From contig BMAT01010461.1 in assembly GCA_019649035.1 (NCBI GenBank), positions 84,083 to 114,721 of the forward strand: a stretch of 30,639 bases of DNA. The letters are read 5' to 3'. The DNA comes from Elysia marginata. Lineage: Eukaryota; Mollusca; Gastropoda; Plakobranchidae. The translations under genes and the position numbers were made by a program. The notes below the pieces were generated by a model. It was not told where the DNA came from. It ran no database searches and worked only from the letters and a program-made list of their open reading frames with translations. Below are positions 9,401-19,839 of the stretch, piece after piece (position 1 is the first letter of the stretch; every line of letters starts with the position of its first letter).

Positions 9401-12094
9401 CCAATAGCTGAAATATATATTCTATTTTCTCAATTTTTTGTGTGTTAAAAGCAAGATTTTACTAACTATCTGATTGGAAAACATAATTTATTACATGATA
9501 AATACAATTTTAATATATATATTTGCTATACAGGTTACACCGCATGGTACCTATTGGCAACCATTTTGTTCTACGGCTGTCTTGCCTATGCTATTTATGA
9601 AGTCTTTGCTTTGAGCATGGTTTTTGCAAGCACAGGAATAAAAAATCCTTTTACTGTCGAAGAGGGCAGGTCAGTTTTTTTAAGGCCTCTGTTGGACTAA
9701 CAATGAAAAAGAAGTTCTTCTCAATTAAATTTTAAATATTTTTCTGTTTAATGAATTGTTTTGCATTGCAAGCTTTACATATTTCATCAGGTTTGTTCTA
9801 TGTCTTTCCTGTCCTTTATTTATTTCATGCACATCAAAAAAATCTTTGGATGACTATTTATATTATGAAACATACTGTACATATATATTTTCATTTGCTA
9901 CATCTGTATTTTCATTGCCAATTTTCTTTTTGCAAGTTTTTTAGATTCATCTATTATGACATTGAGCAAGTGTCTTTCAATATATAATTTTTTTGCTGAA
10001 ATATTTTATACATGCACACATATTGGTTGATCATTAGCTTTCCATTGTTTTCTCTCATTCAAAATATCTTTGTTTGCACTTGATTTTATCTGTCAGCATT
10101 GTCATGCTGCTGTTTCCCTTTTTTTCCAAGGTGCAATGTCTGAGCCTGACTTCCTGGTCTTGCAAAGTTGCAACTTATTTATCTCAATTCTTGTTAAATT
10201 TTAAAACTTTAATATGTGTAACAATTTAGAACCTGTTTTTCATAGGTTCTTTCATCAAAGTAGATAATTAGCTTTGTGGCTCAATGATGTCATATGGATG
10301 TGAAATTTTATATCACTCCAGTTAATTAATTTGAGAGTCTACATGGCGAATAACAGCTTTCTTAAATAAATCTGAGAGAATTTCGTCATGTTTTACTTTT
10401 CACCCTGCTGTGATATTTTTCCAGCTGCTTTGGTATTGAAAAAAGCTATAGTTCTTTGGATAAGAATGGGAATGTTTTAGGTAACAAAATTGGTTATATT
10501 AATATTTTCTTTACCTCTGAGTTGTTTACAGTTTACACAGCTACTTTTTGTGGGGTTTTTTTTGCATTGTCTATAATTTAACAGTTTATAACTATTCTTA
10601 AAGAAATTAAACATTTGGAGAACGCAAATAAAAAGTGAAAGTATAGCCAGTTCTTACTTAGGGTCCAATTTAAATTTTTTTAGGTTTGTACTAGTTTAAA
10701 TAATTATACTTGATACTGGGTTCTATACTTTTGACTGGGCAGGCTTGTTACTAAGAGAGTGATTCCAGGGGTGAACAATTTCCTTGCCTTTGTGAAATTT
10801 AGAGAATTAGTGTAGACCGATAAGAAGCATGCTTATAAATAAATTTCTTCTTTTTTTCATGTATTCAACAGAGAATTAGGCGGTTTGACCATAATTGTAA
10901 CTTGGGCTGGAACAGCTCTATCGTTAACAAGAGCTAGGTACGTTTTGATTTTATTTTTAATTTTGTAGAAGATTATACATGAATATTATTAAGAAGATGT
11001 AAAATTAATACCACTCGACTTTATCAAAAGTCACCTTTCTTTTTTTTTCTGTCAAAACCATTTTTTGTGTGTAAAAAGTTGCCTTTCTCTTTTTTCCTCA
11101 TACATTGTTATATTGCAGACCCTATTCATTTATTTATATTGAACTAGCCTTCTTTCTGTAAGTCTATCTTCTCTCCTTGTTTAACTGTCATTGATTTTTC
11201 TTCCACCTCCTCTTTATTTTTTCTTCTAATTTCCCTTACCGGTACTCTATTCTGGTTATCCAATGCTTGCCTAATTTCTCCCAAATTTGAGCCTGTCCCA
11301 GCCCCGTTTAACCCATGCACAGATAGCACACTTTATTTTGAGAAGAAAAAAGGGGGGATTCCTCCTCAGATGGGATGGTTATGCTGGAGGGGATGATGGT
11401 ATAGCTGAACACTACAGTATTTAGGCATAATTTATCATGAACCAAACTGTACACCATTTTAAACTCTTGTTCTTACATTATCGCCACTTCAAGGCAAACC
11501 AAAATATCAACCAAAATATCTTAGGAAAACTTTATTTTTTACATTTTTTGTTGTTCTTGATTGTTTTCAACTACAAGTATATCTGTCTTCTGTCAAAGTC
11601 AGATTGCTATGCACCCACTTCAAATAGTGTTTTTGACTTGTCAAAGTGACACTTTGTGATGAAACTGTTTTAAACGTTTTCCAGAAGTCCTAAAAAAGTG
11701 CAGATAGGTAGCTCTACATTTGGGCAGCAAAGTAGGCTGTTGGAATCAAAACAATGCTTAAAGAATTCGCAATTAGTGTCTCCCCTCGCTATTTTCCTGA
11801 ATGATAGATTTGTCTTTGAATTCATAAGTGTTGCCTCCACATTTGAAAAGAAAATTATTCATCAAATCTTTGAAATACATAGTATTTTTTAAAACAAAGT
11901 TAATGTTTAATATATTTCTCATGGCTTTCCTTTTTTTCAGAAACCAAAGTAAATCTTCTGAACAGAGTTTTGTGACCTACATGCCTTGGGTTATGGCTGT
12001 GGTAGCTGTGATTCCACTCACATTTTGGTCCCTGTGTTTCATCCCTAGTCTTGGGACTTCATTGGGACACTGCATTGGTATGAAATCATGCTGA
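6328..12094 (+). CDS. TMEM220: TMEM220-family multi-pass membrane protein, complete (six exons)
   Basis: The joined exons 6328-6420, 7579-7608, 8855-8915, 9534-9669, 10872-10937 and 11941-12094 form a 540-nt frame (179 residues) with GT-AG introns and matching phases; human TMEM220 has 160 residues. Five hydrophobic stretches fall at about 15-30, 37-56, 63-90, 108-126 and 140-165. Landmarks shared with the vertebrate family are N-D near 33-34, the run WYLWMPIYFIPSLL, TVEEGRELGGLTII (human: EEEGRELSGLVII) and the C-terminal HC before the last residues. The protein is expected in membranes; its biochemical role is not known to me. The Kozak context is strong (A at -3, G at +4); an in-frame Met at residue 11 is an alternative start nearer to the human N-terminus. 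The gene diverges from SNX8. Confidence 0.94.
7579..7608 (+). CDS. TMEM220: TMEM220 coding exon 2 (30-bp micro-exon)
   Basis: The 30-nt exon RNDADWYLWM lies between ttttttccag and ATG|GTAACA, phase 0 on both sides. It aligns with VNDPDAEVWVV of the human protein, so the family residues are lost if the exon is skipped. Standard ORF finders miss it. Confidence 0.88.
8855..8915 (+). CDS. TMEM220: TMEM220 coding exon 3
   Basis: 61 nt after tttttttcag encode PIYFIPSLLCFSAALKPTFT and the first base of a glycine codon; donor ACGG|GTAAAG. It completes the second membrane segment and matches human YTIPAVLTLLVGLNPEVTG. Confidence 0.92.
9534..9669 (+). CDS. TMEM220: TMEM220 coding exon 4
   Basis: 136 nt after ctatacag encode the third membrane segment (YTAWYLLATILFYGCLAY) and the loop KNPFTVEEG; donor GGCAG|GTCAGT splits the arginine codon of the conserved EEGR-EL motif. 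Confidence 0.95.
10872..10937 (+). CDS. TMEM220: TMEM220 coding exon 5
   Basis: 66 nt after attcaacag encode ELGGLTIIVTWAGTALSL and TRA, the fourth membrane segment; donor GCTAG|GTACGT again splits an arginine codon. It matches human ELSGLVIITAWIILCHS. Confidence 0.95.
   Translation, partial: RIRRFDHNCNLGWNSSIVNKS
11941..12094 (+). CDS. TMEM220: TMEM220 coding exon 6 with stop codon
   Basis: Begins after ctttttttcag, encodes NQSKSSEQS, the fifth membrane segment (WVMAVVAVIPLTFWSL) and SLGHCIGMKSC, and stops at TGA 12092-12094. The C-terminal HC fits the HCKTVI end of the human protein. Confidence 0.94.
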
Positions 12095-12831
12095 GCTGAG
12101 TGCATACAAATGGGTACACTGAGGTTTTACTTGTTTTAGCCAAGTCACCGATTATAAACAAAATATGATGATCTGACACATTTCAGAAACTTTTTACTCT
12201 GAGAATGCAATACAAGTATTTGTATACATATAGCCTTTGGGGAACGATTTCTTGTAGAAAGAATGCTCACAGGCCTCTGTGCAGGGGACACTTGCATTAT
12301 TTAATGTAAGCAACTGATGCCCTTAAGGCTGACACAGGCTGTGCTGACACCTTCACAACAACTCTTATAAATGTAACTGATACTTTTAATGCTGGCAGTT
12401 ACATTATTAAAACATGTATGTATATGTAAGATTAACAATTCAACTTACACGTCTTGCATATATGTGATTGACTTATAATGTATTTCTAAAACGGGCACAT
12501 AATTATGTATAAAACTATGTAAGTGATATTGATAGGATCGACACCTGATGGACTGATGCCTCTGAGCATGATATATTTACAAAGTTGATAATAGACTGGC
12601 TCCTGACAAAATATTGCTGTGCATACGGTGGTGTGCTCCCACTCCAAATGATGTAAAGAAAACTTTCATATTGAGATTTGATTGATTGAAATTTTTACAA
12701 TCCCAGGCCATCATTAGCGATGATCTCAGGGCTTACGATCTCTTCAAATTTAGTTTACTTTGACCCTATAAACTTTTCAACCTATCTCATAAGCTTCTAT
12801 TCTCTCAGACGGCAAGTCTGACATCAATTGT
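12095..12831. other. 3' flank of TMEM220, nothing else recognised
   Basis: AT-rich sequence with short frames only. It should contain the 3'UTR of TMEM220. I see no repeat or RNA gene in it. Confidence 0.5.
12406..12411 (+). terminator. Possible poly(A) signal of TMEM220 (ATTAAA)
   Basis: ATTAAA lies 312 bp after the TMEM220 stop and is followed by TGT/TATG-rich sequence, a plausible downstream element. The first canonical AATAAA is at 13160, inside the loop of the foldback element. Either could be used. Confidence 0.25.
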
Positions 12832-13563
12832 CCTTTAGGAGATACAATTAGTATACCATTATGGATTTTTTGTGCCTTTATTTCCATGTTGAATTCTGCC
12901 GTGATTCCAAATAAGCCTTGGAGGATCAAAGTTCTTACTGTGGCTGCCGCCCTTCCAAAATTATGAAATCAAGTTTTACGCGCACGCAAAGTTGTGTATA
13001 GGGAATGAGATTAGAGGTATAACAAGAGTAACGTGCCTTTTCCAGAAGACAACACTCCAAAATGCTATAGTGGTTCTTGTAATCTAGACCTAGATTGTAG
13101 GGTAAGTTTCTTACTTTTATAAACGATTTGACATCTAGAACTTAAAAACTATAGAGCTAAATAAAAAGTTTATCTTCAAAATAAATCTGTGGCATAAATT
13201 TGAAAAGATTGTAATATTTGTATTCATAAGATAGTGGAGAGACACCAGGAAAGTTCCGCTACTCTTGTTGAAATCTCATTCCCCATAATAGTGTTTTATT
13301 CGTTACAACATACACCGTTGCGTATTTGCGATGCGTTCAGGTCTTCCTTCCTCAGGGACCTTTTCTGTGATGTCGGTTTTACTTGCACTGGACTCCGCGC
13401 CTTCACCCGGTTGGTCCGACATGATTTATTTCTAAAATCCGATATGAGTACGTTCAGTAAGAACTTTTCTTCTCCAAGGCTTATTTGGAATCACGGCAGA
13501 ATTCAACATGGAAATAAAGGCACAAAAAATCCATAATGGTATACTAATTGTATCTCATAAAGG
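12832..13563. mobile_element. Foldback element with long inverted arms, 3' of TMEM220
   Basis: The arm at 12832-12939 (cctttaggagatacaattag... to ...aagttcttact) is the reverse complement of 13455-13563 with only a few differences. A second shorter block (gggaatgagatt...aacaagagta) pairs 13000-13045 with 13241-13292. The right arm carries about 120 bp extra between the two blocks. The central loop (about 13048-13232) has no recognised content. Plus-strand frames inside the right arm have no recognisable homology. No target-site duplication is obvious. Confidence 0.8.
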
Positions 13564-13859
13564 TCTCAAGAAATAATTTTACGACTGACCCTCTTAGCAG
13601 TGGAAAGCATTGACTAAAAAGCTATTTCTAACACTGCAAAAACATGTAAACTGAATTCTTGTTAAGTTCAAACTCATAGAATAGAAGTAATACAAAAGTA
13701 ACAAGAAGTCAGTCATTTGATTAGGAAAACATAATAGTCAAGACCAGTTGACGGTCAATATATTCAGTCTTACAAAGTACCTACTAATAACATAGAGACT
13801 TAAACTCACACAATCACACATGTGGGCCCACATTCACTATCTATGCATACAAGACAAGT

Positions 13860-13945
13860 AAATAGAGAAAGAGGGGGAGAGGACGGGAAAGAGAGAGAGA
13901 GGAGAATAGCAGAAAGACGCAGAGAGAGAGAGAGAGAGAGAGAGA
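13860..13945 (+). repeat. Purine-rich / (AG)n microsatellite
   Basis: GA-rich sequence ends in an uninterrupted (AG) run at about 13920-13945. Confidence 0.9.
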
Positions 13946-14158
13946 TGAACAGACAGAGCGAGCTGCCACGGAGGCAGCCACATTAACCAATAGTTTCTTT
14001 TACAAAGTATTATTCTTTTTATATCGTTGTCTTTCAGAATTTCTCTTGTACAGAATTGTACAAAGTTTTGATTATTTAAAAAATAAAACCAACTGAAACT
14101 CTGGACATATTTTCTTTTTTTTTAAAACTAATTTTCATGAAAACTTGTTTGTGATTAT

Positions 14159-14591
14159 GAGGAATTGGGTAAATCTACTTTTAAAACGTCTTTTCTCAAA
14201 GTAATATTTTCAATATCCAACTCAATCGTAGGGGAGGGGGAGGTAAATTGAGCGACACCCTTTCAGCCATCTATGAATACCCCATTCCATGTATTTGTGC
14301 CATATATCAATGACCATTCATATGGCTCTAACTTCAGCCATTTTGTTTTCCTGACTCAAACTGAAGCCAGTGGTGCAAAGAAGAAAATCTGATTTTATAT
14401 GTCATTTTAAGCTCACTATTACAGAATGTTTAAACATGAGAACATGATAAGATTTAAATTATGTCATTCGTTTTTAGATGATCCCATAATGGCATTTTAT
14501 CATTTAAATATTGTTTACTAAAGATTCTGAAAAAGAGAAGATGGTAGGCCTACTGGTTGCGAGACCTATGATTCATGCGGCTGTTAAAGTT
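14159..14591 (+). repeat. Direct repeat A, left copy (433 bp)
   Basis: Begins gaggaattgggtaaatctac and ends near gcggctgttaaagt. It matches 15473-15967 at roughly 85-90% by eye, in the same orientation, with a deletion relative to the right copy. It contains tcagccattttg, a YY1-like site on the minus strand, shared by both copies. Confidence 0.9.
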
Positions 14592-15472
14592 TTTCTTCTT
14601 CATTATAATTCACAAAAATTGTATTATCTTTTCACAAAATATTGATAATTTTATGAAATTTTTTATGTATGGAAGCTTAGAAAATTGTCTTGTTCAAAAC
14701 AGCAACTTCTTGAAAGGTGAAAATTGGGACATCCGACTCATTCACCCTGGACTCAAGACATATACCCTACATATATTCTCTCTGATGGTCTTATATGATG
14801 TCCAATTCATTGCACATAAATATATGTATGGGAAGCTTGGCCCATCATTGATCCTGGACGGTGGTAACATACGATTCTTAAATCTCATAGGAAAACTAGT
14901 TTGAGCTGGGGAAAATTAAAATGGTTTATGGGCTGTCTGTATAAGATAACAAAAGATGTACTACTGTACTCCTAATGTGCAAAATAACTATTTGGTAACT
15001 AAAACCCAAATATATATGACTCTTGGTAACTTTATCATAAATATGTACCAGGACATTGAAATAAAGTTCATGATGGGATATAAAAAGGCTTTTAGATGGG
15101 ATTCAAGATGAAAGATGTATGCATATAACTGTTTTTCTGAGAAATGACACATGGTCAGAACTATACAAATGTAAAGACCATTCTCAAAATAACAAAGGTT
15201 GTTGCATCGACTTGTGTGCTGACTTGTGTCATTAGACCCATGAGACTGATAAAAATGAGGCCTGACTGTTTTTAAGGCATCAAGATGGGATTTATGTCTG
15301 GCAACCAGTGCGAGTGGGTCCACTCACAATTTTCACATTACAAAGCATTAGTATTAAGAACAATGTATTTTTTTCTGAGCTTGCAAACGGTAAAAAATGT
15401 TTGAAATTATAAAAATTTTGTGAGAAATTATTTGGACTTCTTTTGATTGAAAATACATTGTATAGAGAAAAG
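14592..15472. other. Sequence between the two A repeats, no recognised gene
   Basis: Frames of 109 codons (plus) and 111 codons (minus) occur but have no recognisable domain and AT-rich codon use like random sequence. No gag, protease, RT or integrase motif and no primer-binding site was seen. Confidence 0.5.
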
Positions 15473-15967
15473 GAGGAATTGGGTAAATCTACTATTAAAA
15501 GGTCTTTTCTCAAGTAATATTTCCAATATCTGACTCAATCGTAGGGTAGGTAGCGGTAAGTTGAGCCGAGGGGTAAATTGAGCCACCCCCTTTCAACCAT
15601 CTATGAATAACCCATTCCATGTTTCTGTGCCAGATATCAATGACCAATCACATGGCTCTAGCTTCAGCCATTTTGTTTTCCTGACTCAACCTGGAGCCGG
15701 TGGTGCAGAGAAGAAAATCTAATTTTATATGTCATTTTAAGGCCATCCGCGGGTCCTGAGACTGGGCATGAAATCAAGATTACTTTATTTTACCATGTTT
15801 AAACTTGAGAACATGATAAGATTTAAATTATTTCGTTCGTTTTTAGCTAATGATTATAACCCGTAATGGCATTTTATCATTTAAATATTGTTTACTAAAG
15901 ATTCTGACCAAGAGAAGGTGGGGGCCTACTGAATGCGAGACCTATGATTCGTGCGGCTGTCAAAGTT
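15473..15967 (+). repeat. Direct repeat A, right copy (495 bp)
   Basis: Second copy, 1314 bp downstream of the first. It is longer because of a small internal duplication of the aagttgagcc/aaattgagcc motif at about 15555-15585 and a segment at about 15740-15790 replacing the left copy's shorter one. A purine tract (agagaaaaggagg) ends at its start, as in LTR elements, but the copy does not have TG...CA ends. Confidence 0.9.
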
Positions 15968-15992
15968 CCTTAGTTTTCAGTGATAATTTAGT

Positions 15993-16274
15993 GTGGAGCA
16001 GCGTGGTTCAGTAGTCGGACTTGTGATGCGGTGGTCGCGGGTGTGATTCCCAACCATGACGCATGTTGTAGCTACCTTAGGAAAGCAATTCATCCACACT
16101 TTTCTCAGTTCACCCACCTGTAAAATGGGTACTAGCTAAAACCAGTGCTTTAATTTTGTAAGAATGTTAGTATTTGATCGCCCAATTAGTGTGTACTCGC
16201 CAGCTAGGGGAAATCGGTGAAGTATTGAGGCTGCCTTTGGCGGTGGACGACTATAATCCATACTTTTTTTTTTA
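15993..16274 (+). mobile_element. tRNA-derived CORE-type SINE, second subfamily
   Basis: The head GGAGCAGCGTGGTTCAGTAG, a degenerate box B (GGGTGTGATTCCC, C replaced by G), and the CORE part (CCACCCACCTGTAAAATGGG) match the element at 3731. The 3' half differs: it ends with ggacgactataatccatac and a T-rich tail. It lies 25 bp after direct repeat A. Confidence 0.8.
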
Positions 16275-17440
16275 TAATTGATGTGACCTATGGTTAGAAA
16301 TGTGAGAAATGCGCGTAAAACGAAAAATCATTGGCGCTTTTTTACTTTATCCCTTAGGGTAGCGTACACTGAGTACGTCTGCGTGTGGTTTTAATTTGCA
16401 TATCCCCATCTGAACAGCTTTACTTAAGTAACAAATGGGCACGACCTCTGAAGCAAATACATATGCAGTACATGTATAGGCGTATAGCGTTTTTTTTACC
16501 CAAATACAGCAGCTCTAACGTATAGGCCTATTCAAGATCTCTCAAAGCAACAGCAATAACATCGATTGTGTAACTTCATCAACATCACCACCTCGACCAA
16601 CTTCAAGTACAACAGTAGTAATAAAAACAAGGATACACGTATTGTAAACCAAAAGACAAAATACACGTAATAGGCTTAATCAAAGTAACATGAAACTTAC
16701 TTAAAATATACTCCATCCTGAGAAGAGAACGGACAAAATCTCAAGCCAGTTGTACAAGGACGAAAAATGCCGTTCAACAACAGGCTATGCAAACCATGAT
16801 CGCCTTAGCACACCGATAGGAAAAGGCGTTTGTAACACAGAATGGGACTATCACTAACAGCAACAATAGGCTTATTGTTACACTATTATCTAAAGGATAA
16901 TTTTAGCTTGCTATCTTGGCTGCACCAAAGGATATCTCTATTTTTTAAAATCTAAAGTGCATGATAAAACAACTGATAGTGATACTGTAGAATTAGAACA
17001 CAATACAATAGGTGTCTCTAAAAAAAGAAATAATTCTACGAAGACAATGCCGATACGTGTGTATGTATTGTCTATTATTTTTGTAACTAAAAAGACCTTT
17101 TCAAATAGCCCTGTATGCTTTACACAACACAGCACAAAAGCATAGAGTTCCCAAGGTGCTGCACCAATAAAGCATTTTTGGTTTGCATTTTTATCTTTTT
17201 AAGGTTCTCTCAGGTCTTACTACACACATGTACATACCGTACAAATTTAGATTTAAAATGCGTGGTAAGAGAAAACCACCTAGAATCTCTGACATTCCTA
17301 CTTTTAACTGATTATAAAAAGCACTATTAATTGACTATATTGATACATTTTACACGGTAAGACCAGAAGAGAGCTGAGGAAGTTGGAATGATCCAGAAGG
17401 AAAACTGTGTTGTTCTCAAATTCTAATTCTATATCATCTT

Positions 17441-17534
17441 ACTGTTACTACTACTGCTACTGCTGCTGCTGCTGCTGCTGCTACTGCTACTACTACTACT
17501 ACTACTACTACTATTACTACTACACTACTACTAC
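17441..17534 (+). repeat. (CTG/CTA)n trinucleotide microsatellite
   Basis: An interrupted run of ACT/GCT triplets with a pure (CTG) core of about eight units near 17458-17481, followed by ACT units. Confidence 0.95.
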
Positions 17535-18229
17535 CGGCACTTCTTCTGTTTTGGTTGTGTCATAAACTCGTACTGTTACGGTGGACTCCGTACATTGGAC
17601 GCTCTAAGTAAAAGTCAAGCCAGCCTGTTCCTTCTACATTACGTAGTCAATCCTGTTACATTTGACTCTGTTCCCCACTGGATTTTGTGGTGGAAAATCC
17701 TGATACCTGTATGGTATCTCATGTCCTCTAGAGCCGATACAAGCGGAACAATAGATAGGCCGCAATAATTTTAAACGAGGACCAACATAGATAATAAAAA
17801 TTCTATATGACGCGCGTATAAAATAAGATGAGTCTTGTTTGAGTTCTAAAACCATATTATGCAATTCGTTTTAACTCTGACCTTTCTACAGGGAGGTTAT
17901 AAAGTTTGTGATTTAGGAGTTAGTTTTGATATTTTCAATCTTTAAGGGGGAGGGGATAATTTCCTTCTCTTTAACTTGTATCGTTACCACAGAATCGTGA
18001 AACTGTGGAGACCATTATTTTCAAAACGAGTGTCATCATTAAGAAAACACACCAGTATTAATGGAAAAAGAAGATTTTTACATATCTTATTTTGTTTACT
18101 AATGTCACCACATCATTTTCTTACTTAAGCCGTATACCACTACGTCGGAAATGCATTAGGCATGACCATTCATTAACCACAGATTATTAATTTTGTTCCG
18201 TCGTATCTCATTAGCCAACCTGTCGCCTT

Positions 18230-18241
18230 CCCGCCATTTTG
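18230..18241 (-). promoter_or_regulatory. YY1/TISU-like motif CAAAATGGCGGG
   Basis: The minus strand reads CAAAATGGCGGG, 10 of 12 positions of TISU and a good YY1 core. It opens only MAGRRQVG before a stop. No gene is recognised downstream, so it may be chance. Confidence 0.25.
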
Positions 18242-18533
18242 TCACTAATTTTTTTTTTTGGTGCGAGTGTTAATGTAGATGGAAACAGTCCTTTTATTAT
18301 ATTAGACTTTGCGTAACGGGCAGATTTTTATAAACATCTGCTAGTCGGGAAGTTTAACTGAAGACCACGGTCTCTAATGTCCATTCACCTTGGCGCGTTT
18401 GCCATATTCATGGGACTAAGTATCGGCAATGAGAATACCACGCTTTTGGTACCGATAACGTGATGGTTGGCGGACCTGTTAAACGGTTGTGATTTGTTTT
18501 TGCTTTCACATGACGACGCGCCCGTATGAAAGG

Positions 18534-18560
18534 GTGTAGGTGATATCACCTCACCTACAC
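18534..18560. repeat. Short perfect hairpin
   Basis: GTGTAGGTGA and TCACCTACAC are perfect 10-bp arms around TATCACC. It lies just past the last recognisable codons of the minus-strand LINE, where a 3'-end structure could sit (inference). Confidence 0.7.
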
Positions 18561-19700
18561 CTGTGACCCTTTGTGGGACAAAGGCCGCCAAAAAGAGCCC
18601 TCCAGGCATCGCGATCCTAAGCAGTCGTCTCCAGCTGGGCTTGTTGTATGTGTGAGAGGAGTGCCAGATTGTCAGCGAAATCAAGGTCCTCCTGCTGCTC
18701 TCATAGGATCCATTGGGTGCCTTACTCCTGTCAAAGGTTGATGTTTTCATTATCTAGTCGATGGCGAGAAGAAACGGGAAGGGTGAGAGTAGGCAGTCTT
18801 GTCTCACCCCAGTTTTTACCTCAAAGGCCTGCGTAAGCTGGCCATCGTGTATAACCCTGCTGGCCATTCCTTTATAAGAATTTCGACCGATGTTGGTGAG
18901 CTTAGGCGATAGTGTCGCATCGGTTTCTCGAGAGTAGTTCGATCAACGCTATCAAACGCCTCTTTATAATTTATGAAGTTAACATATAGGGACGAGTTAC
19001 ACTCCAACGACTGCTTAAGAAGTGTTCTGAGAGTAGAAATCTGGTCGCTACATGATTTGTCTTTGTGGAAATCTGCTTGTTGGTCTCGGCGTTGTTCATG
19101 TATGTCCATTTTCATCCTTTCCAGGAGTACCCCGTTAAACATTGTGTTTAGTACTGAGAGCAGAGTGATGCCTCTGTAGTTCGAACACAAGCTGAGGTCC
19201 CCTTTCTTTGGCAGTTGAAAGAGTTTAAAGACTCGCTCCTTTTCCCATACCTCAGCAAAAAGTGAGAGCAGTATATCTACCACACCTTCGACATCAGTTT
19301 TAAGTACCTCTGCTGGAGCGCTGTCTGGACCTACAGCTGTCACATTCTTTAAAATTTGGATAGTTTTTCGTATCTTTTCCTTAGTACAAATGTTGCATTT
19401 GGTTGGAAGATCGTTGTCAGCTGGTGGGTTTTGTGGCAACAGAACCCTCTGTGCTGTCATGCTAACTCTCAAAGTATGCGGCACATTATCCTTTTCCTGT
19501 CCTGAATAGAGTAACATCTCACCAAAGGCCAATCTCAACCTTGAAGCTCCTGTCCAACTTGTTTCTTTGATGCCTAAAATGCTAAGACCATACTTAAGTT
19601 TCTCATTTTTGCAGCTACTTGTGCTGTCTTGGCAGTTTAGAACATAGTCTGGACATTCCATGCTCCAATGGTAATGGTTGTCCTGGTAAAAATGATGTGA
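18541..19700 (-). pseudogene. RTE-like LINE, internally deleted and inactive
   Basis: Read on the minus strand, the 5' end holds an endonuclease N-terminus (ITIGAWNVQTM, later ILGIKETSWTGASRLRL and GEMLLYSGQE). The frame then jumps from the early endonuclease to the pre-RT region (NICTKEKIRKTIQILKN, GPDSAPAEVL), so most of the endonuclease is deleted. RT follows: LPKKGDLSLCSNYRGITLLS, FINYKEAFDSVDR, then after frameshifts the RQDCLLSPF and LDFADNLALLSH boxes. It ends in DRDAWRALFGGLCPTKGHR near 18541 after a second deletion. The motif A aspartate is Asn (FINYKEAFD) and FADD has become FADN. In-frame stops occur, for instance between AID and IMKTSTF. The longest open part is 18816-19661 (281 codons). 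Other RTE subclades are possible. Confidence 0.88.
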
Positions 19701-19792
19701 GCCTGCTGGTGGTCTGATGTTTGGCCATCTAGGTGTATGCCTTAATCTTTCGTATTTCCAAATCTCCCGGGCAGCTCCATTGTACTTGATCC

Positions 19793-19836
19793 TTCACACA
19801 CGCACACACACACCCACCAACAGACACACACACCCA
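19793..19836 (+). repeat. (CA)n microsatellite, interrupted
   Basis: CACACA runs are interrupted by CGC and CCACCAACAG. It lies about 100 bp beyond the 5' end of the RTE-like element. Confidence 0.9.
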
Positions 19837-19839
19837 TCC

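Larger units (their letters stand above)
16275..18533. other. Non-coding stretch with a trinucleotide repeat
   Basis: Apart from the CTG/CTA repeat at 17441 and a YY1-like site at 18230 I recognise nothing. The short frames in this stretch overlap on both strands and have no recognisable homology. Confidence 0.5.

Noticed and set aside
13234..13536. 100-codon plus-strand frame
   Set aside because: Lies in one arm of the foldback element and resembles no family; its codons mirror the inverted arm.
14575..15513. Three frames of 73-111 codons between the A repeats
   Set aside because: AT-rich, overlapping on both strands, no domain, and no LTR-element protein motif.
14159..15967. Complete LTR retrotransposon
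   Set aside because: No TG...CA ends, primer-binding site, target-site duplication or gag/pol motifs seen; kept only as a direct-repeat unit.
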